From contig JACRKF010000012.1 in assembly GCA_016219865.1 (NCBI GenBank), forward strand, positions 1 to 46,506: a DNA stretch of 46,506 nucleotides, written 5' to 3'. Each line of letters starts with the position of its first letter. Position 1 is the first letter of the stretch. Origin of the DNA: Candidatus Woesearchaeota archaeon (GTDB lineage: Archaea > Nanobdellota > Nanobdellia > Woesearchaeales > DSVV01). Under the pieces are notes generated by a model. It saw only the letters and a list, made by a program, of their open reading frames with translations, searched no databases and had not been told where the DNA came from. Of this stretch, positions 7,338-15,113 are shown piece after piece. The position numbers and the translations under genes were made by a program.

Positions 7338-8158
7338 AAATACTAATATTCACTGAAGGAACAATATTAATGCACAAGAGTGCAAAAGAGGATTATTCTT
7401 CATACATTTCTATAAATAATGCTTCTCAAAAAATAATGAGTTGGAAGCAGCAAGGCGCAGAGATTCTTTACCTCACTTCCAGAAAAAAACAAGAACAAGT
7501 TGAATCTATTAAGAATGTTCTTAAGAAATATCATTTTCCAAAAGGCGAATTATTGTTTCGAAAAAACAATGAAGAATATAGTGATATTGTTGAAAGAATT
7601 ATTCCAGATATACTCATAGAAGATGATTGTAAAAGCATTGGTGAAGATGAGATAGTTATACATCATATAAAACCAGAGATAAGGAAAAGAGTAAAATCTA
7701 TTGTTGTTAAAGAGTTTGAAGGAATAGATGAATTACCTGATGATATTCAAGATTTATTAGAGTTAAAAAATGCAATAAAAAAGAATTACATTGGAGTAAT
7801 CATCGAAGAGAGTCTTGAAAATAAAGACGTTCTTAAAACAATAAAGATCATAAGCACAAGAATTGAAACAGTTACTGAAATATATAAAACTCCATGGATT
7901 AAACAATGGACTTTATACACTGTTGAAATCCAAGAAAACAAAATTGATTTCATTGCAGAAAAACTAAGCGCTTCATTAGACTCTCAACATCCTTGGTATG
8001 CAGATTTCAAGAATGCTAGTCTTCATTATATCATTTTCCGTAACAAAAGATTCAAAGTCAATCGCCAAAAGCCAGAACAATATGCTGAAGTTACAAAATA
8101 TGGTTTGACGCTTGGTATTCCAGATTATCAGCTTGATTTCTCTCCGCAGATCAAATGA
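7334..8158 (+). CDS. Two-domain protein, HAD-like domain lacking the nucleophile
   Basis: 274 residues. The N-terminal 110 residues follow the HAD fold order: strand MKILIFTEGTILMH where the D-x-D-x-T motif should be, YLTSR as motif II, then PDILIEDDCKSIG as motif IV. The nucleophile Asp is replaced by Thr/Glu (FTEGT), so classical phosphatase activity is unlikely. Residues about 145-274 form a second conserved domain with TPWIKQWTLYTVEI, HPWYADFKNASLHYIIF and YGLTLGIPDYQLDFSP. I have seen this pattern only in uncharacterised proteins. The ATG lies in the last unit of the tandem repeat. Confidence 0.6.
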   Translation: MKILIFTEGTILMHKSAKEDYSSYISINNASQKIMSWKQQGAEILYLTSRKKQEQVESIKNVLKKYHFPKGELLFRKNNEEYSDIVERIIPDILIEDDCKSIGEDEIVIHHIKPEIRKRVKSIVVKEFEGIDELPDDIQDLLELKNAIKKNYIGVIIEESLENKDVLKTIKIISTRIETVTEIYKTPWIKQWTLYTVEIQENKIDFIAEKLSASLDSQHPWYADFKNASLHYIIFRNKRFKVNRQKPEQYAEVTKYGLTLGIPDYQLDFSPQIK

Positions 8159-8213
8159 TAAAAATGTAGAAATCCTTCTCACTAAATTCATTATGTCCGG
8201 ATTGCCTAAATTT

Positions 8214-8274
8214 GAGAATTTTGCGGTGAATTAATTGCTTCGCAATTATGGCTTTTGCCCTTTGCAAAATTCTC
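8214..8274. repeat. Palindrome-bounded repeat with 39-nt core
   Basis: GAGAATTTTGC (8214-8224) and its exact reverse complement GCAAAATTCTC (8264-8274) bound a core holding a smaller hairpin, TAATTGC-TTC-GCAATTA. The same arms close short hairpins near 17047 and 44243. The core shares a long stretch with the leader near 37409. It lies between the HAD-like gene and the purA promoter and is not itself coding. Confidence 0.7.
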
Positions 8275-8327
8275 GTCATCACCCAGTAATTGACAACCTT
8301 TTTAATAACAAGTTCATTCCCTATATC

Positions 8328-9644
8328 ATGCCATTCACAATTGTTATTGGAACGCAATGGGGAGATGAAGGTAAAGGAAAATTTGTTGACCTTCTCGCAG
8401 AACAGCAGGATATTGTTGTACGTTACCAAGGCGGTAATAATGCTGGTCATACTGTAGTTGTTGATGATAAGGAGTACAAATTCCACTTATTGCCATCTGG
8501 AGTAATTCAAGGAAAAAGAGTTTTATTGGCATCTGGCGTTGTGATTGATCCAAAAGTTCTTCTCAAAGAGATAACTGCATTAAAAGAAAAAAAGTACATC
8601 ATAAATTTAGGCATTGATGTTCGCGCAAACATAATTATGCCCTATCATATTTTATTAGATCTTGCGCGGGAAAAAGCTGCAAACAAGCCAATTGGCACAA
8701 CAGGCAGAGGCATATGCCCTTGTTATGAAGATAAAGTGGGAAGAAGAGGTGTTACTTTTTTTGATCTGATTGATCCAGTAAGATTACAGCAGCGTTTAGA
8801 TGTTATTTATCCAGAAAAGAAAGCATTGCTTGAAAAAGTATACAATGAACAATTGCTTTCATCAAATGAGCAGATTATCTCTGAATATTCAGTATATGGC
8901 AATCAATTAAAACAATATCTGACAGATGTTTCTCTTGAATTGTCGCAGAATAGCAATAATAAGATTCTATTTGAAGGAGCGCAAGGAACTTTCTTGGATG
9001 TGGCATTTGGAACATACCCTTATGTGACATCATCGCATACAATTGCAGCAAATGCATTTGTCCAAGCAGGAATTCCTTCTGAAAAATCAATGATTATTGG
9101 TGTTGCAAAAGCATACACAACAAGAGTTGGTTCTGGTCCATTTATTACAGAATTATCAGCAGATAATTATAATAAAACAGAAAATACATCTGATTCAGCA
9201 AATAATGCATTAATTGGAGATTATCTTCGCAAACAAGGCGCAGAATATGGCACAACAACAGGCCGTCCAAGAAGATGCGGTTGGCTTGATCTGGCAATGT
9301 TAAAAGAATCCACAAGATTGAATGGATTCACAGCATTAGCAATTACAAAACTAGATGTTTTGTCTGGGTTAGACGAAATTAAAGTTTGTACTTCTTACTT
9401 ATTTCAAGGAAAACCTTTAGAAAATTTCCCTCATAATGCTGTGCTATTAGAGCAATGCGCTCCAGTTTACAAGACATTGCCAGGATTCAAATTAACACCA
9501 GAATTAATTAAGAACAAAACACTTCCAGAAAATGCAGTGCAATATCTTCGTTATATTCAAAAGAATGTTGGCGTTCCAATCAATTTTGTTTCAATTGGCC
9601 CAGAAAGAAGCCAAACAATTCTGTATGAAAATGGTGTTGAATAA
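8328..9644 (+). CDS. purA: Adenylosuccinate synthetase
   Basis: Joins IMP and aspartate with GTP, the first committed step to AMP. 438 residues. Motifs in order: GTQWGDEGKGK (GTP and IMP binding, catalytic Asp), NNAGHTVV with the catalytic His, GTTGRGICPCYEDKVGRRG, FEGAQGTFLDVAFGTYPYVTSSHT, the GTTTGRPRRCGWLD loop that binds IMP and aspartate, and TKLDVLSGL with the guanine-recognising KxD. The first ATG of the frame is 93 nt upstream. I chose this one because the family begins right before (I/V)xGTQWGDEGKG and because TTTTTAATAA lies about 21-29 nt ahead. Monocistronic. Confidence 0.93.
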   Translation: MPFTIVIGTQWGDEGKGKFVDLLAEQQDIVVRYQGGNNAGHTVVVDDKEYKFHLLPSGVIQGKRVLLASGVVIDPKVLLKEITALKEKKYIINLGIDVRANIIMPYHILLDLAREKAANKPIGTTGRGICPCYEDKVGRRGVTFFDLIDPVRLQQRLDVIYPEKKALLEKVYNEQLLSSNEQIISEYSVYGNQLKQYLTDVSLELSQNSNNKILFEGAQGTFLDVAFGTYPYVTSSHTIAANAFVQAGIPSEKSMIIGVAKAYTTRVGSGPFITELSADNYNKTENTSDSANNALIGDYLRKQGAEYGTTTGRPRRCGWLDLAMLKESTRLNGFTALAITKLDVLSGLDEIKVCTSYLFQGKPLENFPHNAVLLEQCAPVYKTLPGFKLTPELIKNKTLPENAVQYLRYIQKNVGVPINFVSIGPERSQTILYENGVE

Positions 9645-9661
9645 AAAATCCGCAAGATTTT
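9645..9661 (+). terminator. Short hairpin after purA
   Basis: AAAATC and GATTTT pair across a CGCAA loop directly after the purA stop codon. The stem is short and A/T-rich, so it is only a weak terminator candidate. Confidence 0.35.
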
Positions 9662-9687
9662 CTTCAAATAATAAACTTTAAATAGAT

Positions 9688-9706
9688 AGTATACTTTGAG
9701 TATACT
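9688..9706. promoter_or_regulatory. Double palindromic operator of a toxin-antitoxin module
   Basis: Two copies of the self-palindromic octamer AGTATACT are separated by 3 nt (11 bp centre to centre). They lie between the TATA-like CTTTAAATA (9676-9684) and the ATG at 9708. One-turn spacing of two identical sites is what paired ribbon-helix-helix dimers bind. Autorepression by the antitoxin encoded next is the natural reading (inference). Confidence 0.65.
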
Positions 9707-9707
9707 T

Positions 9708-9836
9708 ATGGAGACAACTACGATTAAATTGGACAAAAGAACAAAATATGCTTTAGATAAATATAAACAGATTTCTGAAAGTTATGCAAATACAATAAAT
9801 AGATTGCTGGAAGTTGAACGAAAAAAGAGGTTATAA
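9708..9836 (+). CDS. Small DUF7557-like antitoxin
   Basis: 42 residues: METTTIKLDKRTKYALDKYK, then a helix ending SYANTINRLLEVERKKRL. This is the pattern of short archaeal antitoxins with an N-terminal TTIKL strand, a helix and an x-INRLL ending (DUF7557-like). The N-terminal strand plus helix suits ribbon-helix-helix DNA binding. The gene is preceded by a TATA-like box and the twin AGTATACT palindrome, and its end overlaps the MazF-like toxin frame by 23 nt. Confidence 0.65.
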   Translation: METTTIKLDKRTKYALDKYKQISESYANTINRLLEVERKKRL

Positions 9837-10050
9837 AACGAGGCCATGTGTCATCATACAAAATAATCAAGGAAATAAGATGAGTCCAACTACAATAATT
9901 TCTCCAATCAGTTCTCAAAATATTGATTTCATTTATCCATTTGAAATTTTATTGCTGAGAAAAGATTCTGGACTTATTAAAGATTCAAAAATAAATTTAG
10001 CGCAGATAAATGAAGCGATTAAAATTAGTCTTGGAATAATTGATTTCTAA
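9814..10050 (+). CDS. MazF/PemK-like toxin lacking its first strand
   Basis: 78 residues with the MazF (type II mRNA interferase) pattern: KTRPCVIIQNNQGNKMSPTTIISPISS, then PFEILLLRKDSGLIKDSKINLAQI and a final helix. Intact MazF begins about 12 residues earlier with a strand such as GDIWLVDL before the KTRP motif. Here no ATG exists: the best canonical start is the TTG at 9814 inside the antitoxin gene, and the frame is open only from 9799 (IDCWKLNEKRGY). The missing part may be supplied by a non-canonical start, or the toxin may be damaged. The catalytic Arg and Thr/Ser positions of the remaining core appear present. Confidence 0.6.
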   Translation: MNEKRGYKTRPCVIIQNNQGNKMSPTTIISPISSQNIDFIYPFEILLLRKDSGLIKDSKINLAQINEAIKISLGIIDF

Positions 10051-10057
10051 AGAAGTG

Positions 10058-10774
10058 TCACAATGTATTTTTCCAGAGGATTTCGAAATATCTCTTATAA
10101 GATTTAGCAATATCTCTCGATTCAATCAGCACAACGCTTGGAATTTCAGAATATAAGAATATTGCAACTTTATCTCCGTAGATTTCTGTAAAGGTGCAAT
10201 CTTGAAATGCTTTTGAGATAAATCGCACTTCTGTCAATGGCAGTTTCTTTTTGTGTGCTGCAAATCTGCTTTTATCAAAGATTACTTTAAACTTAATTCT
10301 TGCTTTTATTCGAGCTTTGATAATCTTCGGGAAATCCCATTGCAGCATTTTCTCGCTCAATCCAGCAGCGCCGTATGCATAGATTGTTTTTCCTGTGCGG
10401 ACAATATCATATAAGACTGTTTTCAATCCTTCTTTTCCAGTGTATACTTGTATTCTTGTTGATTGCAGTTGATTAGTCTGAAATTCCTGCAGCTGATTAG
10501 CTACGCTTTCAATTGCTTCCCTTTTATTATCAAGTATTCTGAGCAGGTCTTTGACATCAGCAGCTAAAAAATATTTTTTTCCATTTTCAATGCTGTAGCT
10601 GACTAAACCTTTTTGCTGCAGTCGTTCTAACATATCATAGATAGAAGTTCGCGCAATATTTGCATGTTTTGCTATAGTTGAAGCAAGAGCTGAACCTGAC
10701 CTAAGGCATTGTATATACACAATTCTCTCATTCTTGTTCAATCCAAACTTATGAAGCGCATCGTCTATTTCCAT
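10058..10774 (-). CDS. TrmB-family transcriptional regulator
   Basis: 238 residues. An N-terminal winged helix (about 5-75: LNKNERIVYIQCLRSG, ASTIAKHANIARTSIYDMLERLQQKGLVSY) is followed by a short coiled coil and a phospholipase-D-like sensor half (from about 110: RIQVYTGKEGLKTVLYDIVRTGKTIYAYGA). This is the TrmB architecture, in which archaeal regulators sense sugars or other solutes. It is divergent from a substrate-binding lipoprotein, and the region between them holds nested TTGTG inverted repeats. It therefore probably controls that gene and itself. TTTATTAAT about 22-30 nt upstream supports the start. Confidence 0.85.
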   Translation of the reverse strand: MEIDDALHKFGLNKNERIVYIQCLRSGSALASTIAKHANIARTSIYDMLERLQQKGLVSYSIENGKKYFLAADVKDLLRILDNKREAIESVANQLQEFQTNQLQSTRIQVYTGKEGLKTVLYDIVRTGKTIYAYGAAGLSEKMLQWDFPKIIKARIKARIKFKVIFDKSRFAAHKKKLPLTEVRFISKAFQDCTFTEIYGDKVAIFLYSEIPSVVLIESRDIAKSYKRYFEILWKNTL

Positions 10775-10783
10775 AATATTGGT

Positions 10784-10848
10784 GTTGTGTTGAAATTAAT
10801 AAATGTTGTGGGAATAACACAACAAGATAATAAATACAGTAACACAAC
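10784..10848. promoter_or_regulatory. Nested inverted repeats in the TrmB/ABC intergenic region
   Basis: TGTTGTG (10804-10810) and CACAACA (10818-10824) form an inverted repeat with a 7-nt spacer. Outside it, GTTGTGTT (10784-10791) pairs with AACACAAC (10841-10848). The result is four TTGTG half-sites symmetric about one centre, overlapping the TATA-like region of the regulator gene. They are the likely binding sites of the TrmB-type protein. Confidence 0.65.
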
Positions 10849-10870
10849 TCCTAATTTAAAGTTGGGATTT

Positions 10871-12070
10871 ATGGACAGAAGAATATACAAAACAAAAGCA
10901 ATATACAAAACAAAAGCAAATGAAAAAATAAATAAGATAATAATAAACAAAACAATAAAACAATCATTTCTTTTATTATTCTTATTGTTGATTCTTATCT
11001 CTTTCATATCTTGCGCAAAAGAAAAGACAGAAAGTACAATAAAAATAGGTGTAATAATGCCATTAACAGGACATCAAGCGCATCTTGGTGAGATTACAAG
11101 AATTGGTTTAGAGATTGCTAAGGACGAAATTAATAGCAATGGTGGAATAAATGGAAGAAAATTGCAGATTATCTATGAGGATGACAAGAATAATGCAAAA
11201 GAAGGCTTGTTAGCATTTAACAAGTTAATTACGATAGATAATAGCAAGGTAATTCTTCCGATTATGTCTGGCACAGTTCTGGCAACTGCTTCAATTGCGG
11301 AGCAGCAAAATATTATAGTGCTTTCTCCAGGAGCTTCTTCCACAAAGATAGCAAATGCTGGAGATTACATATTCCGTGTGAGAGAAAAAGCTGAGAAACA
11401 TGGAAAGATAATGGCAGAATTCGCTCTGCAAAACAACTGGAAAAATGCAGCAATATTAGTTGTTAATCATGAGAATGGAGTTTCCTACCGTGATGCTTTC
11501 ATGCAGCGATTCACAGAACTAGGTGGTAAAATAATCTATACAGAAACGTATGATATAACAACAACAGATTTCAGAGCAGCATTGGTAAAGATAAAAGCAT
11601 TGAATCCTGATGCAGTTTACATTCCAGGTTTTGTTCAAAATGTTGGAGTTATTTTAAAGCAGGCAAAAGAGATAGGACTAACTGCGCAATTTCTTGGCAC
11701 CCAAACATCAGAAGATCAGCAATTGATAACAATAGCAAATATTGCAGCAGATGGTTTGATTTACACATCTCCTTTTTTTGATGCAAACAGCAGCAATCAA
11801 CGAATTTCTCAATTTATGCAGGAGTACAGAAAACGCGCTCAGGATGAGGATGTGTTGTTTCTTGCAGCAAATGCGTATGATTCTGTCAAAATAATTGCAG
11901 AAGCTATGAAACAATGTGATGAAAACACAAGATGTATCAAAGAATATCTCTATGCAATTAAAGATTATGATGGTGTTAGTGGGGTAATTTCTTTTGATGA
12001 GAATGGTGAAGTAGATAAGAAGCTTATGTTTAAGACTGTGCAGAATGGCAAGTTTATACCTCTTAACTAA
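10871..12070 (+). CDS. ABC transporter substrate-binding lipoprotein (LivK-type)
   Basis: 399 residues. A long basic N-region with an 18-bp direct repeat (encoding IYKTKA twice) leads to a hydrophobic segment and lipobox-like SFISC. The type I periplasmic-binding fold follows: IKIGVIMPLTGHQAHLGEITRIGLEIAKDEIN, then GRKLQIIYEDD, VILPIMSGTVLATASIAEQQ, NWKNAAILVVNHENG and PDAVYIPGF. Family members bind branched-chain amino acids, amides or related solutes. No permease or ATPase gene is nearby, so it either serves a transporter elsewhere or acts as a sensor. I prefer this ATG over one 54 codons upstream, which would overlap the divergent regulator gene. Confidence 0.82.
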   Translation: MDRRIYKTKAIYKTKANEKINKIIINKTIKQSFLLLFLLLILISFISCAKEKTESTIKIGVIMPLTGHQAHLGEITRIGLEIAKDEINSNGGINGRKLQIIYEDDKNNAKEGLLAFNKLITIDNSKVILPIMSGTVLATASIAEQQNIIVLSPGASSTKIANAGDYIFRVREKAEKHGKIMAEFALQNNWKNAAILVVNHENGVSYRDAFMQRFTELGGKIIYTETYDITTTDFRAALVKIKALNPDAVYIPGFVQNVGVILKQAKEIGLTAQFLGTQTSEDQQLITIANIAADGLIYTSPFFDANSSNQRISQFMQEYRKRAQDEDVLFLAANAYDSVKIIAEAMKQCDENTRCIKEYLYAIKDYDGVSGVISFDENGEVDKKLMFKTVQNGKFIPLN

Positions 12071-12113
12071 AGAAAAGCAACACATTAATAAATCCTTTTT
12101 CTTTCCCATATTC

Positions 12114-13352
12114 ATGCAGAACAATCCAAACAATCCTCTCGACAACAAACCTTGGACAATTAAGTACCAGCCAAGATCAGCAAAAGAAGTGCAAGGCCAT
12201 GATGAAGCTCTTATAACTATAAAAACATTCATTCTGAATTACAAAAATCAAGAAAAGAGAGCAGTATTGATCCACGGCAATGTTGGTTCAGGCAAAACCT
12301 GTTCAATCCACGCAATTGCAAAAGATTTGAACTATGAGATCATTGAAGTAAATGCATCAGACTTCAGAAATGCAGAGGGAATCAATACAACAGTTGGCAA
12401 TGCATCTAAACAACTGTCTCTCTTCGCGCGAGGAAAGATTATTCTTGTTGATGAAGTTGATGGTCTTTCAGGCGCAAACGATAGAGGAGGCGTATCTGCA
12501 TTAACATCATTGATAGAAAAGTCATACTATCCAATCATCTGCGCAGCAACTGATGCCTATGATGAAAAATTAAAACCATTAAAGAAAATGTGTAACTTTG
12601 TCGAGTTCAAATCCCCAAATTATCAGGTAGTCTACAAAATCCTCAACGAGATCTGCTCAAAAGAGAAGATTTCGTTCAACGAAATCGATTTAAAATCATT
12701 AGCGCGAAAAGCAGCAGGAGATATACGAGGTGCAATTAATGATCTGCAAAGTCTAGTGCAGGATAAAAAGATTCTGCAGACAGAAGCAATTGAACATCTC
12801 GGTGATAGGGAGAAAGTAGAGTCAATGTTCAATGCATTAGTAAAGATATTCAAAGCATCAGATGCATCAATTGCAAATACAGCATTAGATTATGTTGCTG
12901 AAGATCTTGATGAATCCACATTATGGATTGATGAAAACCTGCCGAAAGAATACACAAACCCAACAGCTCTTGCAGCAGCATACAATGCATTATCAAAAGC
13001 AAATGTTTACAAAGGCAGAATTAGAAGACGAGAACATTGGCGTTTTCTTGTCTACCAGACAACATTAATGACAGCTGGCATCGCTGCAGCAAAGACAGAA
13101 AAAAACAGAGAATTTATCAAATACTCTCCAACGCAGCGATTATTAAAGATCTGGCGTGCAAACATGCGTTATGGGTTGCGCAAAGAGATTGCAGCGAAAA
13201 TTGCTGTAAAAACACACACTTCAAAAAAAGAAACAATCCAAAACACATTGCCATTCATCAGCATAATGATGAAGAAAAACAAAGCTATGAAAGAATCTTT
13301 CATTCAAGAGTTTGAACTGACAGATGATGAAGTTGGCTTTCTAGTTGGTTAA
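12114..13352 (+). CDS. rfcL: Replication factor C large subunit
   Basis: 412 residues. The clamp loader large subunit opens PCNA and loads it on primed DNA with RfcS. N-terminal WTIKYQPRSAKEVQGH is the RFC box I. Then come Walker A HGNVGSGKT (near residue 56), EVNASDFRNAEGI, Walker B IILVDEVDGLSG, the sensor region IICAATDAYDEKLKPLKK and AAGDIRGAINDLQSL, followed by a helical C-terminal collar ending FELTDDEVGFLVG. Archaeal RfcL is usually somewhat longer; the basic PCNA-binding tail seems absent. I take the ATG just before QNNPNNPLDNKPWTIKYQP because AATAAATCC lies about 23-30 nt upstream. Confidence 0.92.
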   Translation: MQNNPNNPLDNKPWTIKYQPRSAKEVQGHDEALITIKTFILNYKNQEKRAVLIHGNVGSGKTCSIHAIAKDLNYEIIEVNASDFRNAEGINTTVGNASKQLSLFARGKIILVDEVDGLSGANDRGGVSALTSLIEKSYYPIICAATDAYDEKLKPLKKMCNFVEFKSPNYQVVYKILNEICSKEKISFNEIDLKSLARKAAGDIRGAINDLQSLVQDKKILQTEAIEHLGDREKVESMFNALVKIFKASDASIANTALDYVAEDLDESTLWIDENLPKEYTNPTALAAAYNALSKANVYKGRIRRREHWRFLVYQTTLMTAGIAAAKTEKNREFIKYSPTQRLLKIWRANMRYGLRKEIAAKIAVKTHTSKKETIQNTLPFISIMMKKNKAMKESFIQEFELTDDEVGFLVG

Positions 13353-13364
13353 ACTTTATTTCAA

Positions 13365-13856
13365 TCATTTTTCAGGCAACAGCAATACAAATCCACTTCT
13401 AGTTTGAGGTTTAATCTCATCGAATTTATCGGCATTTGCTTTTACTCCAATATATACTCCAATCTTTGTTCCATTCTCTTCAACAATTGTATATAAACTT
13501 GGACTGTTTTTACCAGAAGAATTACCTAAGTGTACAGGAATACTGCCAGTAGAAGCTATCTTCTCACTAGGATAACTTTTCAGCAATATTTCTTTTTGTT
13601 CTGGATAATAATAATTAATGAACAAATAGTTGCTATTCCAAAACTGCCCAGTTTTTGCAGGGTTATAACTGCAATTAGTATAAACTATTTGTTGTGTCTG
13701 ATAAATATTACCATCATCTGTGAAATGGTAATCATCAACTAATCTTTCTGTTCCAAATATTTCATTCAGCGACTTAATCAAGTCTCCAACATTCTCTTGA
13801 TTAAGTAAAATTGCTTTTGCTTCAGCTTCTCTGAGTAATACTGCTATATTTCGCAT
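13365..13856 (-). CDS. Hypothetical protein
   Basis: 163 residues, no family recognised. The N-terminal 40 residues look helical (AVLLREAEAKAILLNQENVGDLIKSLNEIF). The rest is Tyr/Ser-rich and probably beta-structured, ending in GFVLLLPEK. There is no signal peptide or membrane segment. A TATA-like TATAAATA about 20-29 nt before the ATG supports expression. It converges on rfcL with about 12 nt between stops. Confidence 0.55.
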   Translation of the reverse strand: MRNIAVLLREAEAKAILLNQENVGDLIKSLNEIFGTERLVDDYHFTDDGNIYQTQQIVYTNCSYNPAKTGQFWNSNYLFINYYYPEQKEILLKSYPSEKIASTGSIPVHLGNSSGKNSPSLYTIVEENGTKIGVYIGVKANADKFDEIKPQTRSGFVLLLPEK

Positions 13857-13927
13857 AGGGGAAGAAAACAGAGTTCATATTTATACTGTGTGTATATATA
13901 GTATATATCTGAAGAACAACAGAAATC

Positions 13928-13955
13928 TTTAAATATACAAACCTCTACATATGTA
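13928..13955 (+). promoter_or_regulatory. Promoter and palindrome of the PIN/UPF0175 module
   Basis: The TATA-like TTTAAATATA (13928-13937) stands 24-33 nt before the ATG at 13961. Between them is TACATATGTA (13946-13955), a 10-bp perfect palindrome sitting at the expected transcription start, which fits an operator for the antitoxin of the module. Confidence 0.5.
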
Positions 13956-13960
13956 TAATA

Positions 13961-14446
13961 ATGAAGAAATTCATATTAGATAGTGATGCTCTCATAAAAC
14001 TAACAAGATCAGGAATAATAGAACTGTTTTGTTCATATTACAGTTGTATCATCACAAAACAAGTGTATGATGAAGTTGTTAGTGAAGGAAAGAAAAGACA
14101 TTATGAGAATGCATCAATCATTGAAGATTTAGTTATAAGAAAGAATATAACTACAATAGCAGTTACTCAGATAAAACAAGATCTTCCTCTTGGATTAGGT
14201 GAGCTATCGTCATTGCAGCTCTATAGAAAAATAACTGCTGATGCAATAATTAGTGATGATAGGAAATTTATCATTTTACTTGAAAACGAGGAAATACCGT
14301 TCTTATTTCCAGTTGATGTTATTTTATTGTTAAGATTTGAGAATATAATGACAAAAGAAGAGTCTCTAGGTGTGCTTGAAATAATGAAAAGATTCGTTCG
14401 ACTAGAGCAATATGCAAGAGCAAAAGAAATGCTTAAAGGTGATTAA
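13961..14446 (+). CDS. PIN-domain toxin-like protein
   Basis: 161 residues of the DUF3368-type PIN group. LDSDALIKL supplies the first metal Asp, TKQVYDEVV holds the second acidic residue, GLGELSSLQLYRK the third, and ADAIISDDRKF the last acidic cluster. All four acidic positions are present, so ribonuclease activity is plausible. The gene ends 1 nt before the ATG of a UPF0175 protein, with an AAAGGTGAT ribosome binding site for the latter inside its own end. PIN plus UPF0175 is a known toxin-antitoxin arrangement. Here the toxin gene comes first. Confidence 0.8.
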   Translation: MKKFILDSDALIKLTRSGIIELFCSYYSCIITKQVYDEVVSEGKKRHYENASIIEDLVIRKNITTIAVTQIKQDLPLGLGELSSLQLYRKITADAIISDDRKFIILLENEEIPFLFPVDVILLLRFENIMTKEESLGVLEIMKRFVRLEQYARAKEMLKGD

Positions 14447-14447
14447 A

Positions 14448-14756
14448 ATGGAAACAGTATCATATCCGTTGCGGATACCGCAAGAAATAATAGGATTGGC
14501 AAAATTAAAGGCAAAACAAGAATATATAGACCAAGCAACAGCACTGCGGCAATTATTGTATGTAGGTGCTGAAGAATATGTCTTAAGATTGATTGAATCA
14601 GGCAGAGTTTCTATAGGAAAAGCAGCTGAATTATTAAATCTTTCAATCCATGATATTCAGAGACTTGCAGAAAAACATAATGTGAAACTAGGAGCAACTG
14701 CTCTACAGCATGAAAAGAGCTTGCAAACATTAAAAAAAATCATAAGTAAGAAGTAA
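14448..14756 (+). CDS. UPF0175-family antitoxin
   Basis: 102 residues: SYPLRIPQEIIGLAKLKAK as N-terminal ribbon-helix-helix-like part, then VYVGAEEY-like helix and SGRVSIGKAAELLNLSIHDIQRLAEKHNVK, the helix-turn-helix hallmark of UPF0175. I start it at the ATG preceded by AAAGGTGAT (4-12 nt upstream) rather than the earlier frame start inside the PIN gene. It probably neutralises the PIN protein and represses the shared promoter. Confidence 0.75.
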   Translation: METVSYPLRIPQEIIGLAKLKAKQEYIDQATALRQLLYVGAEEYVLRLIESGRVSIGKAAELLNLSIHDIQRLAEKHNVKLGATALQHEKSLQTLKKIISKK

Positions 14757-14763
14757 ATTACTC

Positions 14764-14803
14764 AAATATTTCCTGAACGAGCGAAGCGAGTTCGAAAATA
14801 TTT
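14764..14803. terminator. Hairpin after the UPF0175 gene
   Basis: AAATATTT (14764-14771) pairs with a second AAATATTT (14796-14803), and inside it GAAC pairs with GTTC around a GAGCGAAGCGA loop. It sits 7 nt after the stop codon and is probably a 3'-end stem-loop. Confidence 0.45.
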
Positions 14804-14858
14804 AGTTCCATAAACTATATTAATCCAATCAGATTAAGAGATTCTTGAGGTGATGCCA

Positions 14859-14957
14859 ATGCACGGCCATGATCATAAAAAAGGTAGCAGTGATAGTTGC
14901 TGCATGGAAACAAAAGATAAGAAAAAGAAAGATAATAAATCCTGCTGTTGTGGGTGA
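14859..14957 (+). CDS. Cys/His-rich microprotein, possible metal binder
   Basis: 32 residues: MHGHDHKKG at the start, then SDSCCMETKDKK, a Lys/Asp stretch and the ending KSCCCG. Three His and five Cys in so short a chain point to metal binding. The ribosome binding site GAGGTGA ends 5 nt before this ATG. An in-frame ATG six bases earlier overlaps that site and is less likely. A T-rich run right after the stop could end transcription. Not related to any family I can name, though short proteins ending in CCCG exist in many archaeal genomes. Confidence 0.6.
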   Translation: MHGHDHKKGSSDSCCMETKDKKKKDNKSCCCG

Positions 14958-14999
14958 TTTTTTCTTTTTTTCACAATTATTTAATCATAATAACATCTT

Positions 15000-15113
15000 T
15001 CAGGATTTTAAAATATTATTTTTATTCTCAACAATTACCTTTACTTTCTCACCTGCATCTGTTCCAGAAAAATATTCTATCCATGTGCTAGCATCTATGA
15101 CTAATTGATTCAT
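15000..15113 (-). pseudogene. N-terminal fragment of a VapC-type PIN toxin
   Basis: 37 codons reading MNQLVIDASTWIEYFSGTD, then a helix and a stop. This is the first strand and helix of a VapC PIN domain, with the first catalytic Asp (D7). A complete PIN domain needs about 130 residues, so three of the four metal ligands are gone. The ATG overlaps the TGA of the small gene upstream (ATGA), preserving the normal VapB-VapC junction. Confidence 0.65.

Noticed and set aside
9640-9670. Strong intrinsic terminator after purA
   Set aside because: Stem of only six A/T-rich pairs without a T tract; kept only as a weak feature.
12045-12113. Extended N-terminus of RfcL
   Set aside because: It overlaps the end of the preceding lipoprotein gene, has no family similarity, and a promoter-like AATAAATCC lies within it.
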